DNA of 64,000 nt, from positions 11,842,001-11,906,000 of the forward strand of contig NC_061463.1 in NCBI RefSeq assembly GCF_022581195.2. The letters run 5' to 3'. Source of the stretch: Helicoverpa zea. Taxonomy: Eukaryota; Arthropoda; Insecta; Lepidoptera; Noctuidae. Numbering within the stretch: the first letter of the stretch is position 1; the number at the start of each line of letters is the position of its first letter. Positions 1-10,912 of this stretch are shown in pieces. The notes beneath the pieces were generated by a model. The model saw only the letters and a program-made list of their open reading frames with translations. It ran no database searches and was not told where the DNA came from. The position numbers and the translations under genes are program-made.

Positions 1-1081
1 ATTTTTTTTACACCTTCATACGAAAAAAATGCTTTAAAAATTGTTCAGGCGCTGTTATGAAAACGTCGTTCATAGAACTATTAATGGACTATTTTATTAA
101 ATTGTTTTTTTGTTTGATAGAGTATACCTCACAGGTGGTCCCATAATCATCAGGTCAGGATCTGATGATGGAAACCCTGAGAAATTCAGGGCAACTTTTG
201 AAAGTTGTAGGCATGCGAAGAATAAAAACTTGACTATAAGGTGTATGTCTTATAACAATATGCAACAGTGAAGATTTGGAGCTGACCTGATGATGGAAAC
301 GAAAGAAGGTCGAGGGAACTCGACAACTGAATATGTGAACTACCTCGTGTTTGGGCTTGTATTATTTGTATTGAATAGACCTTTGCAACAGTGAAGATTT
401 GGATCTGATCTGATGATGGAGACCAGAGAAGAGCGAGGGAACTCGACAACTGAATATGTGAACTACCTCGTGTTTGGGCTTATATTATTCGTATTGATGA
501 GAACTTTCCACTTATGCGGATAGTGACAACTGTGCTTGTCACTGAAAAGCCAAAAATAGGAAGAAGTCGGTGGGGATATAAACTTAGGTACATCCATTAG
601 ACACCGACTTCTGAGGTAGTTTACATATTTTGTTGTCGAGTCCCCCCGACCTTCTCTGGTCTTCATCATCGGATCAGCTCCAAACCTTCACTGTTGCAAA
701 GGTCTATTCAATACAAGTAATACAAGCCCAAACACGAGGTAGTTCACATATTCAGTTGTCGAGTTCCCTCGACCTTCTTTCGTTTCCATCATCAGGTCAG
801 CTCCAAATCTTCACTGTTGCATATTGTTATAAGACATACACCTTATAGTCAAGTTTTTATTCTTCGCATGCCTACAACTTTCAAAAGTTGCCCTGAATTT
901 CTCAGGGTTTCCATCATCAGATCCTGACCTGATGATTATGGGACCACCTGTGAGGTATACTCTGTCAAACAAAAAAACAATTTAATAAAATAGTCCATTA
1001 ATAGTTCTATGAACGACGTTTTCATAACAGCGCCTGAACAATTTTTAAAGCATTTTTTTCGTATGAAGGTGTAAAAAAAAT
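1..1081. repeat. Long foldback (inverted-repeat) element, copy 1
   Basis: The sequence from position 1 inward is repeated as its reverse complement from 1081 inward, with arms of roughly 480 bp around a central loop near 480-610. Each arm has an AT-rich outer part and an inner part made of about two tandem units of roughly 120 bp; in the left arm these start near 261 and 384, and each begins with an AACAGTGAAGATTTGGA-like motif. At the centre a 10-bp stem, GAAGTCGGTG/CACCGACTTC, lies near 565-574 and 602-611. No convincing coding sequence is present, and the apparent short ORFs on the two strands are mirror images of each other. A diverged second copy lies at about 38550-39700. The left arm begins exactly at the window edge, so the true end may lie outside. 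The class is unknown; a non-autonomous foldback DNA transposon is the best guess. Confidence 0.85.
261..500. repeat. Tandem ~120-bp units inside the foldback arm
   Basis: Two similar units follow each other in the left arm, one from about 261 and one from about 384. Both run from CAACAGTGAAGATTTGGA through a GATGATGGA block and a CGAGGGAACTCGACAACTGA block to TACCTCGTGTTTGGGCTT. The mirror copies are in the right arm at about 610-820. Subterminal tandem repeats of this kind are typical of foldback-type elements. Confidence 0.75.
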
Positions 1082-2935
1082 GAATTGGAGAGTATGCCAT
1101 ATTTTTTTAAACATTTTTATCTTTTTTTTGAGATACGTCACATTGTTATAGGACGTGGGGCAATTTTGATCCATCTTCTTTAACCCCTACAAAATTGGTA
1201 TTGTTTTTATACAAACCTTCTCTCTTTCCATCTCCATTTTACTTCAATGGTGTGGGAAATACATAATTTTTGACTAACTTCAGACAATAAAACAGTTTCT
1301 AGATAGTGACATAAATTGTAATGTTCCAGATGACTCCGTCTAACAAAACATCGCGTCGCTGTATCGAGCACGGACGATAAATCTCAGTATGTGTTAAGTG
1401 TTATAACTATACGGTATGTTATTGTAAACTGTTATGTACATACGACGCGACGCGCGGGAACACGCGGGCTGCGGCGCCCGCCCGCTCCCGCAACACGGCT
1501 GCTGATGTCGGCGACGATAAATTCACCAGTATGAAGATGCTGCCACGTATTGAACATGTGGGTAAATACTACAACCCAACTGAAATCGGCTTCACGTGTG
1601 CTGTCTACGATGTGCGTCCAATTAGTTATAACATCTACCCGAATAAGTTACAACTTGTTTGCGTCCAACTAATTGTTGTCCTGTGTCGTCGTACTTGCAA
1701 ACTATTGTAACATTCACTATGCGGTTTGCCCAGATTGTTCAATAATGCAGCTGTGTACTAAAATTTATAGTTAGTGGAAAATCGCTGCTCTCAATACCCT
1801 ACACTATGGAGATACACATGCATTGGAAATAATTATGTGCCTAAAAATACCTTCACATTTATGTTCATGCCCAATGACGTGAATTCCTCTTGGGTTGAGA
1901 CAGAGTTCGAAGCTAAGCTATAAATACTATCATACAATGGAGGGGATTTGTCAGTGCTAAATTAAAGATATACTTGTAAGTAGAGTAATAGGGTATGAAC
2001 TAATAATGTACCGCATATTGGTCTTGTTCGCGCATCAGTCATCCTTTGTTTAGTTGTATATAATTTTTAATTTTTATTATTGTGATTTTACCAAGCAATT
2101 GCAATTTACTCATGCTATGTCAACATTTACTCTCAGCTTCAAGTGTACTCTACATTTTACAACTGTATGTCACATGAGGCTTGAAGCATTTTATTCGAAA
2201 TGTAACAAAAATCAATCTATTCAAAACCATTATGAAGTTTATTTCAACTTGTGATTCTGCATTAATGCTTTGGGAATTTTAGTCAACGCTTAATGTCTGT
2301 TCATATTAGTTCATTACGTAGCCAGTCGTAATTATTTTCATAGGATATTTTGTGAGCATAATGAAATGCAATAACTTCAATAATTTCTGTTTTTATATTT
2401 GTAGGTAAATATTCTACGTGATGATGAATGTAATTTTGTATGAAATTTTATTTACGTATGTCAATAAGGGATTCATTGAATCATAGACTAATATTATATA
2501 TGCAACATAGTTATACTCGCTGTGAATATTTGTTCATACACCATCCGCCGCCGGAACTGCGGACTTCATATTGAACCTCTTCGCAATGCATCCAAATACT
2601 AGTCTACTACAAAGTATTGTCAAGTGATTTAGACCAAACAAATTACAGAAACATAATGGTCTCTGACAAGACGTTTTATATAATAATATTCCCCTTTAAT
2701 TTTGCAATATACCGGTGCTATGTGGAGATCGTTATAAATTCACTTTTGTCAAAGTTTTGTCATGTTTTATGATTGCAAACTTTCACATTAGGCTAGCAAC
2801 ACATTCCTGTATTATTAGATAACAAATTGCTGGGTGATGTGTACCTTATGATTTACGGAAATGCATTAATTGTGTATTAATGAAACAACCTGCTTAATTT
2901 ATTGAAATAAAAATATAGTTAAACATGTTTTCGTA
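1082..2935 (+). other. Possible 3'-terminal exon and 3' UTR of an upstream gene; otherwise unassigned
   Basis: There is no recognisable protein here. A splice-acceptor-like TTCCAG ends near 1330, and a short CpG-rich patch (about 1441-1515) stands out from the AT-rich surroundings. One frame through that patch stays open from about 1420 to a stop near 1709 without resembling a family I know. The next 1.2 kb is AT-rich and ends with an AATAAA at 2906-2911. The next gene is on the minus strand, so the arrangement would fit the convergent 3' end of a plus-strand gene lying mostly left of the window. This is inference only; RNA-seq would decide it. Confidence 0.25.
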
Positions 2936-4026
2936 ATTTTATTCCATTTACCTATAAATTATTGCACACTATATTGATGTGTGAGGCACAACAAATGTCA
3001 TTTAATATGAAAATAATTTAATTTTTAAAATAAATTGAAAAAGTTTGAAGAATATTGCAGTTGATTAAACCCATTTAAAGACAAAACACGAAAATAAGTA
3101 ATATTATGACACAAAACACAAATAATGACAGAATATACTTATACACTAAAATAAATAATAATTGAGACAGGTCAAGGAGCCTAACCTGGCCTATGGTACC
3201 TTTGCATAGATTTAGGATCCCACAAGTATATTACACAAAATCAATCCATTGGTTAGGTCTCTAAAACTTGAAACATTTTAGATACGTAGGTATCATGCAA
3301 TAATATTTTAATCAATTGACATCATCCCATAATTTTAAAGACAATACAAAAGCAAAACAAATACCTAGCATTTTTATTCCACATCCCTGTCGAACCATTG
3401 GTCTATTCTTTACAATAATGGAGTCATATATTATTGTAAATTGTTGACTCAGCCACAATTAAAATAAACATTCAAAAGAAGACTTCAATAAACATAATTC
3501 TATAAACAACCACTATTTCCAAAAATGAATTTGATTCACATGATTCGAGTTTCGTAAATTGCACAACATACTTATGTTAAGTACTAGCTAATTTATTTAA
3601 ATAATTAATTAATATTATTTCGTTATAATGAGTACAAATAAATAAGTTAAACATTTTAAGTCTCTCACTTAATTACTTAACAACAAACATTTGTACAAAT
3701 CGGATTTACATAAAAATATATTTTACAGATCTACTAGGTTATGTTGTCCCTAATTTCCCGCGCAAATACTTAACAGCAAACCGAGGAATAAAAAGTTTAC
3801 TGATAATTGTAGTCAGATTTGCCATAAAGTTGTTTGAATTTGTGACAGGTTTAAAAACTTATATTAATACATAAATAGAAAAAAAAAACTTGCAAACTTA
3901 TTAAATGTTAGGTGTAAGTAGGTATTCTAAAATGCAGGAATGGAAAGGAATTTAAGTTTTTAATTTTAATTAAGGTGCTATAGAAGGCATTTATTTTTGT
4001 CGTATCATTACATTTTAGTTACAACC
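2936..4026. other. Intergenic AT-rich stretch, nothing identified
   Basis: This is AT-rich sequence between the possible plus-strand gene end and the BPNT2-like gene. No ORF, repeat pair or RNA gene was recognised. Part of its right side may be 3' UTR of the BPNT2-like transcript. Confidence 0.5.
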
Positions 4027-4032
4027 TTTATT
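4027..4032 (-). terminator. Candidate polyadenylation signal of the BPNT2-like gene
   Basis: TTTATT on the plus strand reads AATAAA on the minus strand, about 260 nt after the BPNT2-like stop codon. A second copy lies near 3990. Either could be used. Confidence 0.4.
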
Positions 4033-4292
4033 TTTTAATCCATCATTAATTTCACAGCCCAAGCCCACAATTTTGTTTTTCTATATCAGCTTAGTCATTA
4101 ATTACTCCAAAATTTGATAAAACATTAATAAATTAAACTTCACTGGAAACTTTCAAGTGAGTCATCTATAAACTAGTATGATGAGTACTAAGTATGTGCC
4201 ACAAGACTAGACACAATAAAAATAAATACTTTTATACCCAGTCGAGCTTAGCACTACATCTTTGATAACCACATCCCAACAACCTTCTGTTG

Positions 4293-6651
4293 CTAGATTA
4301 ACAACACAACTTGTAACTTGTCCACATAGTACTGATGGTCGAACCTGGTCACAAGGATACCTCCTGAGACCTTCACATCACTGTCAGCTGAGTAATCGAT
4401 GTTCTCGCCTTTGATCGTCGTCATCTTACCTCGGACAGTCTTAATGATGGCGTCGCCAGCGCACAAGTCCCACTTCTTAATAGCTGTGGCGTGAAGGTAC
4501 ACGTCATATGTACCGTTGACGACTTCCATCACCTTGTAGCCGGCGCCCGCGGCTGACGAGACCGTGGTCTTCGGCCCATACGCTGACATCGCTAGCTCCG
4601 ACACCTTGCCGGGGTGTGAGCGGGAGACCACCACTCGAGGATGCTCTTTGTTCTCCTCTTTCTGTAAAGTGATGGGGTCAAAACTAAAGTTACTAGTACA
4701 AACTTTTAATATGGTACGAGATATTACGCGACGATATTTGGTAATGTTCAGAAATAGATTTTTCAACCAATTTTGATATTTCTTACGATAAAAATCTGTT
4801 TGACCTTTTTTGCATTTCAAGTGATACTAAAACATGATTGTAATTTAAAATAAAATGCTATCCAGGGTGGTTTTTCGATTTTTATCATAAGTAAATTTTA
4901 GCAGCTGAACTTGAAACTTACATGGGTCGCTTTGGGCATGTTGGTTGATGGCTTCTTGGTATACCAGCCCCAGTAAGTTTTAGGAATGAAGGGGTAGTGT
5001 ATGACCCCTATAATAGGCACCCCCTTCAGAGCCACACACACCATGGTTGTCACATACTCGTACAAACCCTCTGCAATTATATAAGTTCAGTTTTTAGTTG
5101 ATGTTTGTTCATAGGACTTGCTGATGTTAGATTAAGTGTGGAAGAAGATATGCTGCTCTATCTATGGAATAAAGGCAGAAAGGTGATATTGATTCATAAG
5201 ACAGTTGCTATCTAATATTATTAATTTGAATGACAGATTTTTAACACTTTCATGGTTACATGATAGAGCCAATTTGGACAGTATGAAAAACAGTGGAGAA
5301 AAATGCGATCCCTGAGACGAATAGTCTCCATTATCAACTTTAGCTAATATACTATTAATTTCAAACAATAAAAAATCATCATGTCACTTAACAGTGAAAA
5401 CTACCATTGAACTCATTAATATTATCAATGCACAGCATAACTAATTAGGTAGGTTACGCAATCAAACAAGTACCTTGTTACTATGAGTATGTTATACATA
5501 CATGTTAAGGCAGCTACAGCTTTATTCAAATGCTATGAACAATGTTTTGTATATAAAATATAGCATTCACATAAACTGTGATATAAAATTCTTCAAGATA
5601 ATTGATCATGCCAGTAATTTTTTTAAAACTAGGATTCAACAATTTATTAAGTCTATTGCAAATTGGTCATTATCTTACAAGTTCTAATTGGAAAGTGGCT
5701 TTTATTGTCTAACCCAATTACAGATCATAGGTCCCAATTTTGGGAAAACACAAGGCAGTTAGCTGTATACCCTAATATCAAGAAGTGAAATAAAACTTCT
5801 CACAAGATCAACTCAGTCAAAAATAAAGCAATAAAACCTATATACAAACTTTTCAGTATTTTTATTGCCTCTTATCAGTATGGTTGGCAAAGGCCACACT
5901 ATGAACAGACGTATTTTAATTTCACTAATCTGTCAAGCAAAAATTCTATAAAATAGTTTTACAAGTACATACAACCTCCTTGGTATTGTATGTATAATGC
6001 AATATAAATAATTTATACATGGGTTCGCTAAAATAATATGTCGTAAATTGTACTTGCTGAGTAGCCAAATTCCTTCATATTGTTACAGGAAACCAATAGT
6101 TGCATATTGTTCAGTGTTGGACTGAAATATGAGGATTGTAATAAATTACCTGTGTACTCCTTCGTGGCGTCCAAGGGGTCGATCCACACACTGACATCCT
6201 TCACATATACCAGCTCATCATTCATGTACTCCACTATACTGTTCCCTGGCAGAGTCTGTTCGATATCAATCGCAGGCTGGTCCTCACAGCTCGTCCCACT
6301 CTTTGTGTGCTCCTCGGAAACCACCGTCAGCTTCGGGAACGTGTTCTTCAAACTATAGTACATTAAGCAATGCGAAGCGTAATCTGCATCGGTAACCGGG
6401 TCGTTCGCCCCTTCCAGCGTTTTACCTTTGCTTTTAACATTTAATTCATGGCTCTTCCCATCCATCACCTTCTTACCACCCCGCTCAGCGGCCACAACAG
6501 CCGCTTTTAATAAACTCTTTAAATTAATAAGGTCGGTTTTCTCCATAGGAAAACCAGCGTTACCAGTCCGCCAATAAATTATTAAAAATAGTATAAATCC
6601 TAATGTAAAACATGCGAATTTATTCACTCTTAAAGTACCACCAAAATTCAT
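4293..6651 (-). CDS. BPNT2: Golgi-resident 3'-phosphoadenosine 5'-phosphate phosphatase (BPNT2/IMPAD1-like), 3 exons
   Basis: Coding exons on the minus strand are 6651-6150, 5070-4922 and 4661-4293, giving 339 residues, close to the usual length of about 350. The family hydrolyses PAP, the by-product of sulfotransferases, to AMP in the Golgi lumen. Residues about 10-27 form one hydrophobic N-terminal anchor, as expected for the Golgi form and absent from cytosolic BPNT1. Inositol monophosphatase-superfamily metal and substrate motifs are present in order: DPVTDAD (84-90), the EE pair (113-114), WIDPLDATKEYTE (156-168) and WDLCAGDAII (281-290). Frames join cleanly at GTAATT/TTGCAG and GTAAGT/TTACAG splice sites. 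The ATG at 6651 is the first in frame and directly precedes the anchor. It is divergent to SPTLC1, with a retrotransposon now lying between the two starts. The family is lithium-sensitive; that is known of the family, not seen here. Confidence 0.93.
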
Positions 6652-6975
6652 TTTGGTATTGTTTACTTTATTTTTAATTTACAGCAATTGTATTATTGTT
6701 GAGAGTGTGATGTGAGGCGTGAGCTCTTTTCAAAACATAACATGACAGTGACATGACATGTGACAAACATTGCAGCGGATGAGCGGAGCTGCAGCAGATG
6801 CAGAAAGTCTCTGAACTTTTTCGTTCGGATAGTCACCTTAGAAGTAGTTTTCAACAGGAAACTCAGATTTAGTAAGTTTTCTATTCTATTCTATTTTTGA
6901 ATATGGCAATCCGTGTCGATGTCAATTCGACGATTCTGCCAATGACAAGTGGGATGACAAGCAAGTAGTGCTTTT
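6652..6975. promoter_or_regulatory. Upstream region of the BPNT2-like gene, left half of a split bidirectional interval
   Basis: This is a non-coding stretch of about 320 bp between the BPNT2-like ATG and the 3' tail of the inserted retrotransposon. With the element removed, it would join the stretch of about 150 bp before SPTLC1, leaving roughly 450-500 bp between two divergent start codons. No TATA box was evident by eye. Confidence 0.5.
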
Positions 6976-7149
6976 AATGAAAAAAAAAATATATATATAC
7001 ATATATTGATTTAAGACGGAGCTGTGGCCGATCTTGTGTAACTTAATGTGTTAGTAGGACGGCACTGAAACAAACAGAAATACATTTACATATATAAAAA
7101 TAACAAGAAAATGTTAGTAACACATAACATACATATACCACAACCATAC

Positions 7150-7179
7150 AAACTGAGGCCTAAATATAGGCCACAGTTT
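7150..7179 (-). other. Stem-loop at the start of the retrotransposon 3' UTR
   Basis: On the minus strand, AAACTGTGGCCTA and TAGGCCTCAGTTT pair around a short AT loop, starting at the ORF2 stop codon. Stem-loops in LINE 3' ends can be recognised by the element's own reverse transcriptase. That role is inference here. Confidence 0.55.
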
Positions 7180-10100
7180 ATAATTTAATATTGTTTTGAT
7201 GTATAAACATCAACAGCATCTGGAGCAGTTCTGGACAGGAGTGGGATAAGAGGGAACGGAAATTAGTAGGGAGAGGAATTTTAAGTTTTTGGAGACGACC
7301 ATATAAATCAAAGGATGAGTTGTTAGGACAGTCAAAAAATATATGGTCCAGGGTACCCTCATCCAGTCCACACTCGCAGAGGGATGAATCCTGCACCCGA
7401 ATTTTGCGCAGAAAGACCGGTGTACAACAGTGACCTAACCGTATTCTGCACAGGACTGAAATTACCCTTTTAGGGTATTTTTTAAATTTTGAAAACCACG
7501 GTTTTGGTTTTACAACCGGTTGAATGGCGAAATAAGAGCTACCCTTCTTTTTGCTGGAAATGTTCCAGCATTCCTGCCACGAGGTCTCAAGACTCAATTT
7601 AGGGAGGTTTAGCAGGTCATGCCCTTGAAGGGAGAAGTGTACAAGGTCAGCAGACTCAGATGAACACGCATCTTTGGCCAATGCATCGGCACATTCATTG
7701 CCCGCTATACCGCAATGGCTAGGAATCCAGACTAAGTGAACTTCTTTCTCTTGCCTAGTGCAGGAGAAAAGGGACTTTTTAATATCCAGGACAATAGGAC
7801 AATGGAGTTTAGTTCTGAAGGGATTCTGGGATAGGGCTTGGAGACAGCTAAGGGAGTCAGTAAAGATAACTCCATAGCTAATCTCATGGGACTCTATAAA
7901 ACGACAAGCTTCCAATAGTGCCACACACTCGCCTGTAAATACAGAAGACTCCTTCGGACATTTGAATTTCAAAATTATTTTAGAGTTCTGATAGTAAACC
8001 GCGGCTCCAGTACAGCCACCATTTGATTTGGAAGCATCCGTGAAGAACTTTTGAAACCCAATCCATCGTTCACCCAAAACCGCATTAAAGGCCGAATTTG
8101 CCGATGGGGAGTTTTTGGATATGCCAATGTTATAGAATATTTTAGGGGTGAAGCAAAGTACTTCATAGGGGTAATTAAATAGAGGAAGTCTGGGATATGG
8201 AGCAATGGGGGATTCTAAATTTTGAAAAAACCGGTATGCTTTTAGGAATAGGGGGATTTCTTTGTGTTCCCAATATTTGGAGCTGTGACAAAGAGTGTCA
8301 AGCTCTCTGAGTTTTGGGATGAGGGGGTGGGACGACTTGGGAATAACCCTGGATAGGAAACGGGAAGCAAGGTACTGACGTCTCAGGGCTAGAGGAGGTT
8401 CCGCGCATTCGACCTGCAAGGCGTTAATAGGCGACGACTTCATGCAACCTGAGATGATTCGAAGGCATTGAGACTGAATCCTATCTAAACCGGCCAAGGC
8501 ACCTTTGTTGCTTGGAATCACCAAGTGTGACCCATAGTCCAGGATACTGCGGACTAAAGCATTGTAGACCAGTTTCAAAGTGAAGGGATGGGCCCCCCAC
8601 CAGACACCAGCGAGAGCTTTTAAGATGGAGATTGCTCTTTCGCATCTTTGGATCAAATAGTTAAAGTGGTGAATCCCGGATAATTTTGAATCTAAGAAAA
8701 CGCCTAAAAATTTTGTTTTATTATTTATGGGAATATCTTGTCCTTGAATGTTAACTGAGACCTGAGGGATCAGTAGTTTTCGGGAAAAAATCACTACCGA
8801 GCTTTTTGGGGCGGATAACGTGAGACCATGGTTCAAAAGCCATGTGTGCAGAGAGTCCAGGGAGAGACAGAGAGATGAGGCAGCGTCCGCAATAGATGAA
8901 TTAACTACATACAACACTAGGTCGTCCGCGTATTGTAGAAGGTGGCAGTCACAATTAAGGCAGGAGCCAATGTCTGCTGTATACAGGTTGTATAGTAGGG
9001 GGCTCAGAACTGAGCCTTGGGGAAGGCCCTTCCACGTCTGTCTCACCTCAAATACCTCCCCCTGCACTCTGAGCATCAAAGAGCGAGACATGAGGAGTGC
9101 GCATATACATTGTACCATCTTACCCGGAATCCTCAGCTGTTGCAATTTTTGCCTGAGAACTGGAAGAAGGACGCTGTCGTATGCGGAAGAGATGTCAAGG
9201 AAAGTGGCTACAGCAGATTCATTTTTGGAAAAGGCTGTACGGATATCAGTAACCAAAATTGCCACACTGTCCATGGTGCTAAGCCCCTTTCTAAAGCCAA
9301 ACTGATGGCTCGGCAGTAAATCCCTAGACTCCACCAACCACTCAAGTCTATTTTTAATTAAATGTTCCAATATCTTGGCCAACACTGAGGACAAAGCAAT
9401 TGGTCTAAGGCCATTCGGATCATCAGCAGTCTTGCCGGGCTTCAAAAGAGGAATTACTATCTGAGCTTTCCACTGTTCAGGAACCCAACCAAATTGATAA
9501 CAATAATTTATTATTCCTAAAAAATACTTTTTTGCTTCAAAACCAAAATGAACTGCAAATGAGTACGGTATGCCGTCTATGCCTGGGGCGGAATCCCTAA
9601 CATGACGTAACACCGCATCAAGTTCCTCCAACGAAAATGGTTCATTCATAGGATCGTCCAAAATATTTACAGACGGGAGCAGAAGTTCTGAGGAAGAAGG
9701 AACATAGGCTGGAGCAATTTTGTCGAAAAAGGATTCAGCAGTTTGTCTCGAGATAGGGGAAGAGATAGATGGGGAGCAGCCTCGCCTGAAACGATTAATG
9801 CTCTTCCAAACTGCTGAAATAGGAGTGGAAGGGGATAGAGAAGTGCAAAACTTAACCCAACCGCGACGTTTCTTCTTGCGAAGAAGCCGCCGAGATTGAG
9901 CTAACACTCGTCTGTACCGTATAAGATTGACGCTATTCATCGCATCATTGTACTGTTTTTCGGCCTCTTTTCTTTCTTTAATAACCGATGTGCATTCTTG
10001 ATCCCACCACGGGGGTGACGGGATTTTATTTCTGGCACAGTTGCGCAACGGAAAGGTAGAGTCTGCGCTTAAGGTAATGGCCGAGATAAAGCCATCGTAG

Positions 10101-10912
10101 CAGCTCTTAGCATGGCAGTGACCAGAAGAATCTTGGAAACTTGAATTTAAATTTGGAAGCATACTAATTTTCCCCTCCAGTAAAGATGCAAACCTCGACC
10201 AATCAGGTTTGGACAAGTTGTACTTCAATAGTGGAGGAGAAGTTTTCTCTAAATAAGTTTTATTAATTAAAGTTACAACAATGGGGAAATGGTCGCTACC
10301 ATGCGTCAGAGTAGTACATTCCCAATGAATTGATGCCGCTAACTCAACTGAACAGAATGTGAGGTCTACACAACTCTTTTGCTGTCCTGGAAGGGATCTA
10401 CGAGTAGGGCTACCATCATTTAAGATGCAAAGGTCTAAATCATCCAAGATTTCTACTAAACCTTCCCCAAACGAATCACAACGATTGGAGCCCCATCTAA
10501 AGTGGTGACAGTTGAAGTCACCCATGACGAGCACAGGTCCTTCTATGCTATTCAAAATGTCCCTAATGGTGGTTAAAAACCTACGCTGAGGATGGGAAAT
10601 ATACACCGATAAAACAGTGATACCCTCGATTCTACACGCAACTATATTCATATCACCATCCAGAACCGGAAGGGACAAGGTGGAGAGGGGGACACGATTA
10701 TTAACAAGGAGAGCCGACCCTCCATAGCCATCAGATCTGTCACATCTGAGAATATTAAATAGTGGTATATTAAAACTGAGACTCGGGGTGAGCCAAGTCT
10801 CAGCTACAGAGCAAGCCAGAGGCTTGAATTTGTTGAGGAGGAATATGAGGTCGTGCTTTTTATGCCACACGCTCCTCACATTCCATTGAAGGAATACTTG
10901 GCGAGGCGCCAT
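7178..10912 (-). CDS. Retrotransposon ORF2: endonuclease - reverse transcriptase - RNase H polyprotein
   Basis: The frame encodes 1244 residues without interruption. An APE-type endonuclease occupies about residues 1-225, with QWNVRS near the start, GDFNCHH near 130 and a GSDHFPI block near 206. The reverse transcriptase spans about 430-720, with IPLLKPGK near 494, the FLDISSAYDSV block (catalytic Asp) and YADDLVLYV near 660. An RNase H domain lies at about 950-1080, with FTDAS near 957, a TGECVALLEA block, FTDSLSCLQAL and VWIPSHCGIAGNECADALAK near 1063. A C-terminal Cys/His cluster (LCECG...DHIFFDC) follows. The enzyme would nick target DNA and copy element RNA there. All catalytic blocks look intact. 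The ATG at 10912 overlaps the end of ORF1 in another frame, suggesting re-initiation or another coupled translation mode. The long plus-strand ORFs opposite it are shadows. Confidence 0.95.
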   Translation of the reverse strand: MAPRQVFLQWNVRSVWHKKHDLIFLLNKFKPLACSVAETWLTPSLSFNIPLFNILRCDRSDGYGGSALLVNNRVPLSTLSLPVLDGDMNIVACRIEGITVLSVYISHPQRRFLTTIRDILNSIEGPVLVMGDFNCHHFRWGSNRCDSFGEGLVEILDDLDLCILNDGSPTRRSLPGQQKSCVDLTFCSVELAASIHWECTTLTHGSDHFPIVVTLINKTYLEKTSPPLLKYNLSKPDWSRFASLLEGKISMLPNLNSSFQDSSGHCHAKSCYDGFISAITLSADSTFPLRNCARNKIPSPPWWDQECTSVIKERKEAEKQYNDAMNSVNLIRYRRVLAQSRRLLRKKKRRGWVKFCTSLSPSTPISAVWKSINRFRRGCSPSISSPISRQTAESFFDKIAPAYVPSSSELLLPSVNILDDPMNEPFSLEELDAVLRHVRDSAPGIDGIPYSFAVHFGFEAKKYFLGIINYCYQFGWVPEQWKAQIVIPLLKPGKTADDPNGLRPIALSSVLAKILEHLIKNRLEWLVESRDLLPSHQFGFRKGLSTMDSVAILVTDIRTAFSKNESAVATFLDISSAYDSVLLPVLRQKLQQLRIPGKMVQCICALLMSRSLMLRVQGEVFEVRQTWKGLPQGSVLSPLLYNLYTADIGSCLNCDCHLLQYADDLVLYVVNSSIADAASSLCLSLDSLHTWLLNHGLTLSAPKSSVVIFSRKLLIPQVSVNIQGQDIPINNKTKFLGVFLDSKLSGIHHFNYLIQRCERAISILKALAGVWWGAHPFTLKLVYNALVRSILDYGSHLVIPSNKGALAGLDRIQSQCLRIISGCMKSSPINALQVECAEPPLALRRQYLASRFLSRVIPKSSHPLIPKLRELDTLCHSSKYWEHKEIPLFLKAYRFFQNLESPIAPYPRLPLFNYPYEVLCFTPKIFYNIGISKNSPSANSAFNAVLGERWIGFQKFFTDASKSNGGCTGAAVYYQNSKIILKFKCPKESSVFTGECVALLEACRFIESHEISYGVIFTDSLSCLQALSQNPFRTKLHCPIVLDIKKSLFSCTRQEKEVHLVWIPSHCGIAGNECADALAKDACSSESADLVHFSLQGHDLLNLPKLSLETSWQECWNISSKKKGSSYFAIQPVVKPKPWFSKFKKYPKRVISVLCRIRLGHCCTPVFLRKIRVQDSSLCECGLDEGTLDHIFFDCPNNSSFDLYGRLQKLKIPLPTNFRSLLSHSCPELLQMLLMFIHQNNIKL

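Noticed and set aside
8820..9319. Plus-strand ORFs of 161 and 100 codons opposite the retrotransposon ORF2
   Set aside because: They are antisense to a 1244-residue frame with clear catalytic motifs and have no family resemblance; shadows.
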